DNA from: Acidimicrobiia bacterium | Lineage (GTDB): Bacteria; Actinomycetota; Acidimicrobiia; Acidimicrobiales; Poriferisodalaceae | Length of the DNA stretch: 48,535 nt | Direction of reading: 5' to 3' | Assembly: GCA_022820505.1 (NCBI GenBank) | Contig: JAJEFK010000052.1 | Span: 1 to 48,535, forward strand | Part shown: positions 27,455 through 35,871 of the stretch, one piece after another | How the letters are laid out: each line of letters begins with the position of its first letter | How positions within the stretch are numbered: the first letter of the stretch is position 1 | The notes under the pieces: generated by a model | Databases searched by the model: none | Told to the model about the DNA's origin: nothing | The model's input: the letters and a program-made list of their open reading frames with translations, nothing else | Position numbers and translations under genes: made by a program

Positions 27455-28224
27455 GCCGCGCCGCCTCCGGCGCCGTCAGGCGCGGGCGCGCCTGCGGAGG
27501 GCAGGTCCTCGCCGGGCGCCACGACCGATCCGACGAAGGTGTCGAACAGATCGTCCCGCCGGCTCAGCTCGGCACCGGTGCCCGAGGCCACCACCTCGCC
27601 GCTGCGCAGCACGTAGGCACGGTCGGACACCTCGAGCATCCGCGCGGCGTTCTGCTCCACGACGAGCAACGTACGGCCCTGGTCGCGCAGCGTGCCGATC
27701 AGCTCGAATACCAAGTCCACGAGCACCGGGGCGAGGCCCAGTGAGGGTTCGTCCATCATCAGCAAACGGGGGGCTGACATCAGCGCCCGCCCGATGGCGA
27801 GCTGCTGTGCCTCGCCGCCCGACAGGTAGCCGGCGGGGACGTTCCACTTCTCCTTGAGCACCACGAAGCGCTCGGCCATCTCGTCCAGCAACTCTGCGCG
27901 CTTCGCCGCGGGCACGGTGACGCCCCCTATGCGCAGGTTCTCCTCCACGGTGAGGTCGGCGAAGATGCGGCGGTGCTCGGGCACGAGCGCCACGCCCGAG
28001 CGCAGGAGCTGTTCGGGCGAGCGGCCGGTGATGTCCTGCCCCTCGAATGCGACGCGGCCCTCGGCCGGCGCCAGCAGCCCGGCGATCGACGACAGCAACG
28101 TGGTCTTGCCCGCGCCGTTGGGCCCGATGAGTCCCACGACCTCACCGGACCCGACGCTGAGGGCCGCGCCGCGCAGTGCGGCTATGGAGCCGTACCGAGC
28201 GGTGAGGCCTTCGACTTCGAGCAT
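27451..28224 (-). CDS. livF: Branched-chain-type ABC transporter ATPase (LivF)
   Basis: A 257-residue ABC ATPase: Walker A GPNGAGKT at 34-41, LVPEHRRIFADLTVEENL after the Q-loop, signature YLSGGEAQQLAIGRAL, Walker B LLMMDEPSLGLAP and switch His region VVEQN. LivF proteins carry ENLRIG and EQNA at these sites. The ATG at 28224 gives MLEVEGLTARYG; the same frame stays open upstream into the binding-protein gene without coding meaning. The 26-residue C-terminal tail is Ala/Pro/Gly-rich. It lies 98 bases downstream of the binding-protein gene. Confidence 0.93.
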   Translation of the reverse strand: MLEVEGLTARYGSIAALRGAALSVGSGEVVGLIGPNGAGKTTLLSSIAGLLAPAEGRVAFEGQDITGRSPEQLLRSGVALVPEHRRIFADLTVEENLRIGGVTVPAAKRAELLDEMAERFVVLKEKWNVPAGYLSGGEAQQLAIGRALMSAPRLLMMDEPSLGLAPVLVDLVFELIGTLRDQGRTLLVVEQNAARMLEVSDRAYVLRSGEVVASGTGAELSRRDDLFDTFVGSVVAPGEDLPSAGAPAPDGAGGGAA

Positions 28225-28322
28225 CGAACTCGCAATCTGCTGCCCATGTCCGCTGGGCGTTGGGGTCCGCTGCGACGGTGCCGGAACGGACCTGCTCGAC
28301 GGCGCGCTGCTTGGTGGTGCGC

Positions 28323-29549
28323 TTACTTGATCGTGATCGTGTCGACGAGCACGTCCTCGCCGTCCACGATGCGGTTGATCGGCACTGCCTTCGGCGGGAT
28401 GCCGTTGGTGCCTTCGTAGGTGATCTCGCCCGACAGTCCCTGGAATCCGGAGATCTGCTGGACGGCCTCGCCGATTTGGGCGGTGTCGTCGCAGCCGCAG
28501 TCGAGCATGCCCTGGATGCCGATGAACATCGAGTCGACATAGAGCGCCATGAAGCCACGGCTCTCGAGCGCCTCGCCCTTCTCGGCCTCGAATGCAGCGA
28601 GCATCGAGTCGATGCGGTCGCCCGCGGTGATGCTCGTGTGCGGCGTGTGGGCGATGCCCTCGTTGTTCGCCTCCACCTGGATGCCGGTGGCGTCGAGCGC
28701 GTCGGTGCCGACATAGGTGAGGCTGTCGAGGCCCTGTCCTTCGAGCTGGCCCCGCAGCGCGGTGACCTGGAAGCCCAGTGCCGCCGAGAAGACGACTTCG
28801 TTGTTCTCGGAGATCTGGGCGATCTCGTTCACCTGCGAGGAGAAGTCGGTGTCGACGAACCAGACATAGGTCTGCACGCTCACCACCTCGCCGCCGCCGG
28901 CTTCGAACGCAGCGATGAACGCATCGGGGTTGACGCCGGTGTAGGGGATGCCCTCGCCCTCGGTGAACACGATGGCCCGCGTGATGCCCTGGTCGAGCGC
29001 CCACTGTGCAGCCGCACCCGACATCTGGTGGTCGTCGAAGGTGACCAGGTACGAGTTGATGGACGCATCTGCCAGCGTCGGCTCGGTGGATGCCGCCACG
29101 AACAGCGGGACCTCGCCGCCGGTGGTCTGCAGGATCGGCAGCGCGAAGTCGGCGAACGGCGGGCCGATCAGGAAGTGCGCTCCCCAGTCCAGGAGGTCTT
29201 CGGTGGCGAGCGCAGCATCGTCGCCCACTTCGGCCACGCGCACTTCCACCGGCCGGCCGTTGAAGCCGCCACGGCAGTTGGCGAGCTCGGCAATGTACGG
29301 CACGAGCTTCGAGCCCGGGATGTCGACGAAGCCGACCACGTCGCTGAAGTCCATCGCCATGCCGACGCGGATCGGGTCGCCGGTGGGCGCCTCTTCGCAG
29401 GCGGCGAGATCGGCGCTGAGGATGTGATCGATGTCGATGCTGGACATCGTCTCGCCGGCGGCGTCGCTGCCCGTGGTGTCGTCGTCGCTTCCGCATGCGG
29501 CACCAAGCAGCGCAACTACGGCCAGCAAGGCCAATGCGCGTCGTTTCAT
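28323..29549 (-). CDS. Branched-chain-type ABC substrate-binding lipoprotein
   Basis: A 408-residue secreted, lipid-anchored receptor. The signal MKRRALALLAVVALLGAAC has lipobox Cys19, followed by a Gly/Ser/Asp linker. The periplasmic-binding-protein type I fold begins near PIRVGMAMDFSDVVGF, with VRVAEVGDDAALATEDLLDWGAHFLIGPP and PLFVAASTEPTLAD in the ligand cleft region. The last part contains FMALYVDSMFIGIQGMLDC. A GGGAGGGG site precedes the ATG. The ligand is not predictable by eye; its divergent neighbour is a GS-like ligase, which hints at an amine or amino compound. Confidence 0.88.
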   Translation of the reverse strand: MKRRALALLAVVALLGAACGSDDDTTGSDAAGETMSSIDIDHILSADLAACEEAPTGDPIRVGMAMDFSDVVGFVDIPGSKLVPYIAELANCRGGFNGRPVEVRVAEVGDDAALATEDLLDWGAHFLIGPPFADFALPILQTTGGEVPLFVAASTEPTLADASINSYLVTFDDHQMSGAAAQWALDQGITRAIVFTEGEGIPYTGVNPDAFIAAFEAGGGEVVSVQTYVWFVDTDFSSQVNEIAQISENNEVVFSAALGFQVTALRGQLEGQGLDSLTYVGTDALDATGIQVEANNEGIAHTPHTSITAGDRIDSMLAAFEAEKGEALESRGFMALYVDSMFIGIQGMLDCGCDDTAQIGEAVQQISGFQGLSGEITYEGTNGIPPKAVPINRIVDGEDVLVDTITIK

Positions 29550-29665
29550 GATGAACCCCTCCCGTGGATCGGAGCCGATGCTAGCCCTCCGCCGAGAAAG
29601 GCTCGTATAGCTTCTGCTGATCGTCCCGGCTCATCTAGCGATCCGTACAGCGACAAGGAACAGCC

Positions 29666-30970
29666 ATGGCCAATGAACGCGTCCGGATGCTGTGGCCCGA
29701 CCATCTGGGCCTCGCACGGGGCAAGTACGTGCCGGCCGCCTTCGCCCACGATGGCACCGGCCATGCGGCAGCCGTGTTCAGCCTGGCCTACGACCGCTCG
29801 TTCATCGCTGCGCCTGGCTCGGGCGTGCTCGACGGCTTTCCCGACATGCACGCCACCTTCGACGAGGCCGACCTGCGGCCCGGCTGGGATGACGACCGCA
29901 CCCAGGTGGCTGTCTGCGACCTGTCCCAGCGTGGCGAGCCGTTCCGCTTCTCGGCCAGATATGCGCTGCGCAAGGCCATCGCCGACTGGGAGGCGTTGGG
30001 CTATCGCCCGATGGTGGGCATCGAGTTCGAGGCATACGTGCTCGAGCTCACCGAAGAGCACGGCTGGCAGCGGTGGGACACGCCCGAGTCGTACGTCTAC
30101 GGCACCGGGCGCTACGTGGACCCGATCGGTCTGATCGACGACATCACCGACCTCGCGGCCGGAAGCGAGATCGTGCTGGAGTCGGTCAACGCCGAATTCG
30201 ACTCGGGCCAGTTCGAGCTGACGCTCCGCTACGCCGATGCGCTGCGCGCTGCCGACGACGCCTTTCTGTTCAAGGTGCTGGCCCGTGAATGCGCCATGGA
30301 TCGTGGCCGCCGGCTCACGTTCCTCGGCAAGCCCTACGCGGAATTGGAGGGCAACGGCGTCCACGTGAACTTCTCGCTGGTCGATGCCGACGGCAACAAC
30401 GCGCTTGCCGACCCGAGTGCCAGCGACGGACTGTCGGAGCTGGCGAAGAGCTGCCTGGCCGGGCTGTGCGCCCATCACCAGGGGCTCACGCCGCTGTGCG
30501 CCCCGACGGTGAACGCCTACCGGCGCCTGCGCCCGTTCACGTTCAGCGGCCGGCGGGCGAACTGGGGCTATGACCACCGTGTGGTCGGCACCCGTGTGCC
30601 GCCCGAGCGTGGTGCGCGCACACGCATCGAGTCACGCCTGGCCGACGGCACCTGCAACGTCCACACGGCCATCGCTGCGGTGCTCCAGGCGGCGCGCCTC
30701 GGAGTGATCGACGAGCTGCCCTGCCCCGATCCGGAGACCAACGACGGCATGGAAGCGTGGAACACCGAGGTCACCTCGGCGCTCAACCTGACCGGCGCCT
30801 TGGACCACCTGCGTTCCGATACTGCACTGGCCGATGCCGTGAGCAGCGACCTCGTCGACAACTTCCTCGCCATCAAAGACGCCGAGTGGGAGCGCTACGC
30901 AGCCGCCGTCGGCGAACCCTCCGACGAGATCAGCGAGTGGGAGATCAACGAGTACCTCCCCTACCACTGA
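29666..30970 (+). CDS. Glutamine synthetase-like amine:glutamate ligase (first copy)
   Basis: A 434-residue GS-fold protein, probably forming a gamma-glutamyl amide with an organic amine rather than ammonia. Metal and glutamate residues match GS: E120 and E122 (GIEFEAY), E177 and E184 (NAEFDSGQFEL), H233 (GNGVHVNFS). The GS ammonium residue (Glu327 in the E. coli enzyme, within PGFEAP) aligns with Phe293 in RPFTFSGRR, and the nearby substrate arginine region is altered (GYDHR). Such changes are seen in PuuA/GlnA3-type ligases. AAGGAA precedes the ATG. It is divergent from the ABC transporter and convergent with the second GS-like gene. Confidence 0.85.
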   Translation: MANERVRMLWPDHLGLARGKYVPAAFAHDGTGHAAAVFSLAYDRSFIAAPGSGVLDGFPDMHATFDEADLRPGWDDDRTQVAVCDLSQRGEPFRFSARYALRKAIADWEALGYRPMVGIEFEAYVLELTEEHGWQRWDTPESYVYGTGRYVDPIGLIDDITDLAAGSEIVLESVNAEFDSGQFELTLRYADALRAADDAFLFKVLARECAMDRGRRLTFLGKPYAELEGNGVHVNFSLVDADGNNALADPSASDGLSELAKSCLAGLCAHHQGLTPLCAPTVNAYRRLRPFTFSGRRANWGYDHRVVGTRVPPERGARTRIESRLADGTCNVHTAIAAVLQAARLGVIDELPCPDPETNDGMEAWNTEVTSALNLTGALDHLRSDTALADAVSSDLVDNFLAIKDAEWERYAAAVGEPSDEISEWEINEYLPYH

Positions 30971-30972
30971 CC

Positions 30973-31049
30973 GAGCACTCGCCCGCGCGTCGCCGACCTT
31001 GATGCCAGCACGCGAGCCAGCCCCGAGGAACCCCGAGTCGGGAGTGCTC
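30973..31049. repeat. 8-bp inverted repeat between the convergent GS-like genes
   Basis: Perfect arms GAGCACTC (30973-30980) and GAGTGCTC (31042-31049) enclose the 61-base spacer between the two GS-like stop codons. The right arm reaches into the stop codon of the reverse-strand gene. A folded form could slow or end transcription from both sides. There is no T-run. Confidence 0.35.
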
Positions 31050-32430
31050 AGGTGAATTCGAGGTAGCGGTCTCGCTCCCAGTCGGTCACTTCGTCGCCTA
31101 TCGGATCGCAGCCGGCTCCGGTGAACTTGTCGAGTTCGGCCTTGGCCATCAGCACGAAGTTGGTCGAGAACTCCTCCCCCAATGCTGCGGCCAGCGAGCT
31201 GCCCTCAAAGGCCGCAATGCCGTCGGCGGCGTTGGCGGGCAGCGGCACCGCGTCGCCGGGATCGTCGTACATGTCGCCCACGCTCATCGGGCCCGGGTCG
31301 GCGCGGCGCTCGAGGCCGTCGGCGCCTGCTGCCAGCAGACCGGCGATCATCAGGTACGGGTTGGCATCCGCGCCCGCCGCCCGGAACTCCACACGATTCG
31401 CATTGTCCGCGCCGACCGTGCATCGGCACATCACCGAGCGGTTGTCGAGCCCCCAGTGCACGTGCGTGGGAGCGAATGTGTAGGGGCGCACGCGCTTGTA
31501 GCCGTTGGGCACGGGGCTGCCGAGCAGCGACAGCGCCGCGGCGTTGTCGAGCTGACCGGCGAGCCAGCGCGACATCACGTCGTTGGGCCGCTCCTCGGAG
31601 CTGGCGAACGCGTTGGAGCTCGCTGCTTCGTGCGGCTGCTCGCCGCCGCCAGGAGCGCGGTGGCTCACGTCTACGAGGCTCGTGTGCACATGCATGCCGC
31701 TGCCCGACGGCTCGGTCCACGGCTTGGGCATGAACGTGGCCTTCAGCCCGGTCTCCTCGGCGATCTCCTTCACAATGCTCTTGTAGAGCGCGGTGTTGTC
31801 GGCCGTGGTCATGGCATCGGAGTACTGCACGTTGATCTCGATCTGGCCGGGTCCGTACTCGGGGTTCGACGATTCGACCGGGATGCCGGCATCGATCATC
31901 GCGAGGCGCATCGCCAGCAGCACCGACTCGAGGTCTGACCGGTCGGTGAGCGACGAGTACTGGATGTGGCTCTGTGTGTGCGACCAGTCGGCCTCGCACA
32001 GGTAGAACTCCATCTCGGTGGCCACGAGCGGGCTGTAACCGAGCGCCCGGCAGCGCGCGATCTGGCGGGCCAGCACCGTGCGGGGGGCGATGGGGTGGAG
32101 GTGGTGCGGCGGTTCGAGACTGTCGGCAAACACCAGCGCGTAGCCCGGACGGTGGCCGAAGAGCCTGAGCGTGCCGAGATCCGGGACCAGATGCGTGTCG
32201 AGAAAGCCCTTGCCCATGTTGATGTAGGGGCTGTCGACCAGATCGTTGTGCAGGTCGAAGATGTAGATGGCATCCGCCAGGTGACAGCCTCCCTCGGCGA
32301 CCGAGCGCAGGAAGTGGTCGACAGGAAAGCGCTTGCCGCGCAGGTGCCCGTAGGTGTCGACGATGGCCACCTCGACGGTGTGCACATCGGCCATCCGCAG
32401 GGTGCTCTGGAGATCGGCAATCTCGCTCAT
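31048..32430 (-). CDS. Glutamine synthetase-like amine:glutamate ligase (second copy)
   Basis: A 460-residue GS-fold protein clearly different from the neighbouring copy. It keeps E139 and E141 (ATEMEFYL), E191 and E198 (PEYGPGQIEINVQY), H247 (GSGMHVHTSLVD) and the late Arg/Glu segment RVEFRAAGADANPYL. The ammonium-binding Glu of true GS is Phe319 (RPYTFAPTHVHWG), so an organic amine acceptor is likely. IFDLHNDLVDSPYINMGKGF replaces the usual N-terminal beta-grasp loop. The start at 32430 is chosen because GGAGG lies about nine bases upstream; 58 further in-frame codons look unrelated. It is divergent from the P450 operon. Confidence 0.86.
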   Translation of the reverse strand: MSEIADLQSTLRMADVHTVEVAIVDTYGHLRGKRFPVDHFLRSVAEGGCHLADAIYIFDLHNDLVDSPYINMGKGFLDTHLVPDLGTLRLFGHRPGYALVFADSLEPPHHLHPIAPRTVLARQIARCRALGYSPLVATEMEFYLCEADWSHTQSHIQYSSLTDRSDLESVLLAMRLAMIDAGIPVESSNPEYGPGQIEINVQYSDAMTTADNTALYKSIVKEIAEETGLKATFMPKPWTEPSGSGMHVHTSLVDVSHRAPGGGEQPHEAASSNAFASSEERPNDVMSRWLAGQLDNAAALSLLGSPVPNGYKRVRPYTFAPTHVHWGLDNRSVMCRCTVGADNANRVEFRAAGADANPYLMIAGLLAAGADGLERRADPGPMSVGDMYDDPGDAVPLPANAADGIAAFEGSSLAAALGEEFSTNFVLMAKAELDKFTGAGCDPIGDEVTDWERDRYLEFT

Positions 32431-32557
32431 GGATTCATTCCTCCGTGGAATTCGCGTGTGATGGACGCTTCTGGTCGGTTCGCGGGCGGGCACAGCTTTA
32501 CCATTCGGCTGTGCCTCCCGAAACCGCATTGGCCGGAACGGACATGGAGTGGACATC

Positions 32558-33865
32558 GTGACCGATGGATCGGCGCCGAGCGAGCCGCCCGCTGACATCG
32601 ACATCGCCGACGCCGGCCGCTACGGGAACGGCATTCCCTGGGAGGACTTCCGGACGCTTCGTGCGCAGCCTGGGCTGCACTGGAACCGGTACGAGGCTGA
32701 GTCGAATGCAGACGGGGGCTTCTGGGCGGTGACTCGCCATGCCGACGTGTGCGAGGTGTCGCGCCATCCCGAGCGCTTCTCGTCGGCCATCGGGCACGTC
32801 AACCTGTGGGACCTCGAAGCCGACGCGCTGGAGGCCCGCCGATCGATCCTCGAGCACGACCCGCCGGCGCACACCCGGCTGCGTCGGGTGGTCTCCAAGG
32901 CGTTCACGCCCCGCCAGATGCGCCGGTACACCGAGCGCACCCGTGCCATAGCCGACGAGCTGCTCGATGCGGTGGTCGAGCGGGGCGGCGGCGACTGGGT
33001 GGAGCTGGTGGCAGCGCCGCTGCCGATCCGGGTGATCATCGCGATCCTGGGCGTGCCGCCCGAAGACGCCGACTACATGGTGGAGCTGTCGAACCACCTG
33101 GTCGAGGGCACCACCGAGACGCAGTCGCTGCCGGCTGACGCCTACGGCAACACGACGCCGCTGCGACTGCTCCCCTTCGGCAGCCCGGCGGCGTGGGGGC
33201 TGTATGAGTACGGGGCCAAGCTCGGCGACGAGCGGTTGGAACACCCCACCGACGACGTCGTGAGCCACCTGGTGCACGCCGAGGTCGGCGGCGACCGCTT
33301 GACGGCCACCGAGTTCCGGAACTTCTTCCAGGTGCTGGTGTTCGGCGGCAACGAGACGACGCGCACCGCGATCACCCACGGGACGATGGCGTTCGCGGAG
33401 CACCCCGACCAGTGGGAGCGGCTGGCGGCCGACCGTGAGCTGCTGCCGAGCGCCGTCGAGGAGGTCATCCGCTGGGCCTCGCCGATCCTGCACATGCGCC
33501 GTACCGCAGCAGTTGACACCGAGCTGGCAGGCACCCAGATCTCGGCGGGCGACAAAGTGGTGATGTGGTACCCGTCGGCCAACCGTGACGAGGCGGTGTT
33601 CGAGCGGCCCGACGAGTTCGACATCGGCCGGGCCGACAACGCACAGATCGCCTTCGGCGGCGGCGGGCCGCACTTCTGCCTGGGCGCGTATTTGGCCCGC
33701 ATGGAGCTGACCGTGCTGCTCGAAGCGATGCTGGACCGCGGCATCCGACCGGCGAGCGTTGCCGACCTCGTGCGCATCCCCTCGAACTTCGTTCACGGCG
33801 TCGCCTCGGTGGAGGTGGCAGTGGATGTAGCAGTGGCCGATCCGCCGACCGCTGTGCGAGCCTGA
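32558..33865 (+). CDS. Cytochrome P450 (first of pair)
   Basis: Soluble haem monooxygenase, 435 residues. The oxygen-activating I-helix motif is GGNETTR at 263-269, the K-helix ExxR is E302-V-I-R305, and the haem thiolate is Cys374 in AFGGGGPHFCLGAYLARME. ILEHDPPAHTRLRRVVSKAFTP is the usual C-helix segment. The GGNETTR type resembles CYP125/CYP142-like or terpene P450s, but the substrate is open. I use GTG at 32558 because GGAG lies eight bases upstream; another GTG three codons earlier is possible. No ferredoxin or reductase gene is near. The second P450 starts four bases after its stop. Confidence 0.9.
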   Translation: MTDGSAPSEPPADIDIADAGRYGNGIPWEDFRTLRAQPGLHWNRYEAESNADGGFWAVTRHADVCEVSRHPERFSSAIGHVNLWDLEADALEARRSILEHDPPAHTRLRRVVSKAFTPRQMRRYTERTRAIADELLDAVVERGGGDWVELVAAPLPIRVIIAILGVPPEDADYMVELSNHLVEGTTETQSLPADAYGNTTPLRLLPFGSPAAWGLYEYGAKLGDERLEHPTDDVVSHLVHAEVGGDRLTATEFRNFFQVLVFGGNETTRTAITHGTMAFAEHPDQWERLAADRELLPSAVEEVIRWASPILHMRRTAAVDTELAGTQISAGDKVVMWYPSANRDEAVFERPDEFDIGRADNAQIAFGGGGPHFCLGAYLARMELTVLLEAMLDRGIRPASVADLVRIPSNFVHGVASVEVAVDVAVADPPTAVRA

Positions 33866-33869
33866 CGCA

Positions 33870-35162
33870 ATGAGCACCTGGGCCGAGCCCTACCTCGACG
33901 ATCTCGGGCCCGACGACGCCAACATCTCCGACCACGACGTGTGGACGCACGGCGTGCCTCATGCCACGTTCGCTCGCATGCGGCGCGAGGACCCCGTGGC
34001 CTGGGTCGACGAGGTGGACGGGCGCGGCTACTGGGCCGTCACCAAGTACGACGATGCGTTCCGCATCAGCCGTGACACCCAGACCTTCACCTCCGCGCAG
34101 GGCATCCGGCTCGAGGACATGGCACCCGACGAGCTCGAAGCGCGCAAGACGATGATGGAGATGGACCCGCCCGAGCACACCCGCTACCGGCGCCTGGTGA
34201 GCCGCGGGTTCACGCCTCGGGTCGTCAACACCTATGAGGCCGCCATCCGTGGGCTGGCGTGCGAGGTGCTCGACCGCGCCCTCACCGAGGAACGCTTCGA
34301 CTTCGTCACCGAAGTTGCCACCGAGCTGCCCATGCGGATGCTGGGCCGCATGCTGGGCACCAGCGATGCCGACGGCCACCAGCTCGTGGAATGGGGCGAC
34401 GCGCTGCTCGGCAACACCGATCCCGACTTCACCGACTACCCCGTGGGGCTCGTGGACACCGACGAGTTCCGCTTCATGCCGTTCCGCAGCCCGGCCACCG
34501 TGGAGATCTTCGAGTACGCGGCGGCCCAGGCGGCGCAGCGGCGCGAATGCCCGACCAAGGACGTGATCAGCCAGCTCCTGGCGCCTACCACCGACGGCAC
34601 GCCGCTCACCGACCTGGAGTTCAAGAACTTCTTCACGCTGCTGATCGCGGCGGGCAACGACACCACCCGCTACACGATGACCCACGGGCTGTGGGTGCTG
34701 ATGGCCCACCCGCACCTGTTCGACACTTGGCGGGCGGCGGTGCTCGCGGGCGACGACGACCTGACCGCGAGCGCCGTGGAGGAGGTGCTGCGCGCCAGCT
34801 CGGTCACGACGCACTTCCGGCGCACGGCCACCTGCGACACCGAGATCCGCGGCACCAAGGTGCGAGCCGGCGACAAGGTGGTGCTGTACTACGTCAGCGC
34901 CGATCACGACGACGATCGCTTCGCGCACCCGTTCCGGTTTGACTTGGCGCGCCCGAACAACGAGCACATGGCGTTCGGCCGCAACGGCCCGCACCTGTGC
35001 CTGGGAGCGTGGCTGGCCCGCATGGAGATCAAGGTGGTGTTCGAGGAGCTGTTGCGGCGGGTGGTCCGCATCGAACAGGACGGCCCGGTGGAGCGGCTGC
35101 GGTCCAACTTCATCTCCGGCATCAAGCACCTGCCCGTGTACGTGGTCGAGCTGGCTGCATGA
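33870..35162 (+). CDS. Cytochrome P450 (second of pair)
   Basis: Soluble haem monooxygenase, 430 residues. The I-helix motif is AGNDTTR at 261-267, ExxR is E305-V-L-R308, and the haem Cys377 sits in AFGRNGPHLCLGAWLARMEI. MEMDPPEHTRYRRLVSRGFTP matches the first copy, so the two are paralogues that have diverged considerably. Its TGA overlaps the ATG of the glutamine-amidotransferase-like gene (ATGA), so P450, P450 and amidotransferase are translated as one unit. Substrate unknown; hydroxylation or N-dealkylation of an amine would fit the neighbouring GS-like ligases, by inference only. Confidence 0.9.
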   Translation: MSTWAEPYLDDLGPDDANISDHDVWTHGVPHATFARMRREDPVAWVDEVDGRGYWAVTKYDDAFRISRDTQTFTSAQGIRLEDMAPDELEARKTMMEMDPPEHTRYRRLVSRGFTPRVVNTYEAAIRGLACEVLDRALTEERFDFVTEVATELPMRMLGRMLGTSDADGHQLVEWGDALLGNTDPDFTDYPVGLVDTDEFRFMPFRSPATVEIFEYAAAQAAQRRECPTKDVISQLLAPTTDGTPLTDLEFKNFFTLLIAAGNDTTRYTMTHGLWVLMAHPHLFDTWRAAVLAGDDDLTASAVEEVLRASSVTTHFRRTATCDTEIRGTKVRAGDKVVLYYVSADHDDDRFAHPFRFDLARPNNEHMAFGRNGPHLCLGAWLARMEIKVVFEELLRRVVRIEQDGPVERLRSNFISGIKHLPVYVVELAA

Positions 35163-35866
35163 GGGCGCTGGTCGTCACGCACGAGGAGACGTCGCGGCCC
35201 GGTTTCGTCGGCGACCGCCTGGTGGAGCGCGGCGTGGAACTGCACGTCCACGTGATGGTGCCCGACACCTCGCGGCCGGCCGAGTTCCAGCCGCTTCCCG
35301 ACGAGGACTTCGACGTGCTCGTGGTGACGGGCTCGTACTTCTCGGTCTATGAAGACGCCATCGAGCCGTGGATCGGTGCCGAGCTGGGCCTGATCCGCCG
35401 TTCGCACGAGCGGGGCACGCCGGTGCTGGGCATCTGCTTCGGCGGTCAGGCGCTGGCTGCGGCACTGGGCGGATCGGTGGACCTCTCCCCCGAGACCGAG
35501 ATCGGCTGGTACCAGATCTCGCCGCCCGACGGCGTCGATCTGCCGATTTCAGCGGGGCCGTGGATGGAGTGGCATCACGACCGCTTCCATTTGCCCGACG
35601 GCGCTGAGCTGCTCGCCAGCACCGAGATCTGCCCCCAGCTGTTCCGGATGGGCCGCAGCGTGGGCACCCAGTTCCATCCCGAGATCAGCACCGAGCTGGC
35701 CAGCGAATGGCTACGCGAAGCCAGCGATGACTACCTGGCATCGGTAGGAATCGTCCGCGAGGTGATCCTTTCCGAAATCGCGCGCAACGAGGCGGCTAAC
35801 CGACGCAATTGCTTCGATTTGGTGGATTGGTTCCTCGACGACGTGGCGAAGGCCGCGCTCGTCTGA
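35159..35866 (+). CDS. Class I glutamine amidotransferase-like protein
   Basis: A 235-residue GATase1-fold protein with the full triad: Cys93 (LGICFGGQALA), His173 and Glu175 (GTQFHPEIS). It has no fused synthase domain and resembles the stand-alone GMP-synthase-like/GuaA_N group. It may transfer ammonia or simply cleave a gamma-glutamyl bond. Because two GS-like ligases lie upstream, hydrolysis of a gamma-glutamyl intermediate (as PuuD does in putrescine breakdown) is an attractive but untested role. Translationally coupled to the second P450; ends six bases before the convergent hydrolase gene. Confidence 0.85.
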   Translation: MRALVVTHEETSRPGFVGDRLVERGVELHVHVMVPDTSRPAEFQPLPDEDFDVLVVTGSYFSVYEDAIEPWIGAELGLIRRSHERGTPVLGICFGGQALAAALGGSVDLSPETEIGWYQISPPDGVDLPISAGPWMEWHHDRFHLPDGAELLASTEICPQLFRMGRSVGTQFHPEISTELASEWLREASDDYLASVGIVREVILSEIARNEAANRRNCFDLVDWFLDDVAKAALV

Positions 35867-35871
35867 CCGCC

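Noticed and set aside
28225..29496. Same-strand open frame running upstream of livF
   Set aside because: It overlaps the binding-protein gene out of frame and has low-complexity Arg/His sequence; livF begins at 28224.
29666..32430. Ordinary glutamine synthetases (glnA) for nitrogen assimilation
   Set aside because: Both lack the ammonium-binding Glu and show divergent N-terminal loops; the context is catabolic.
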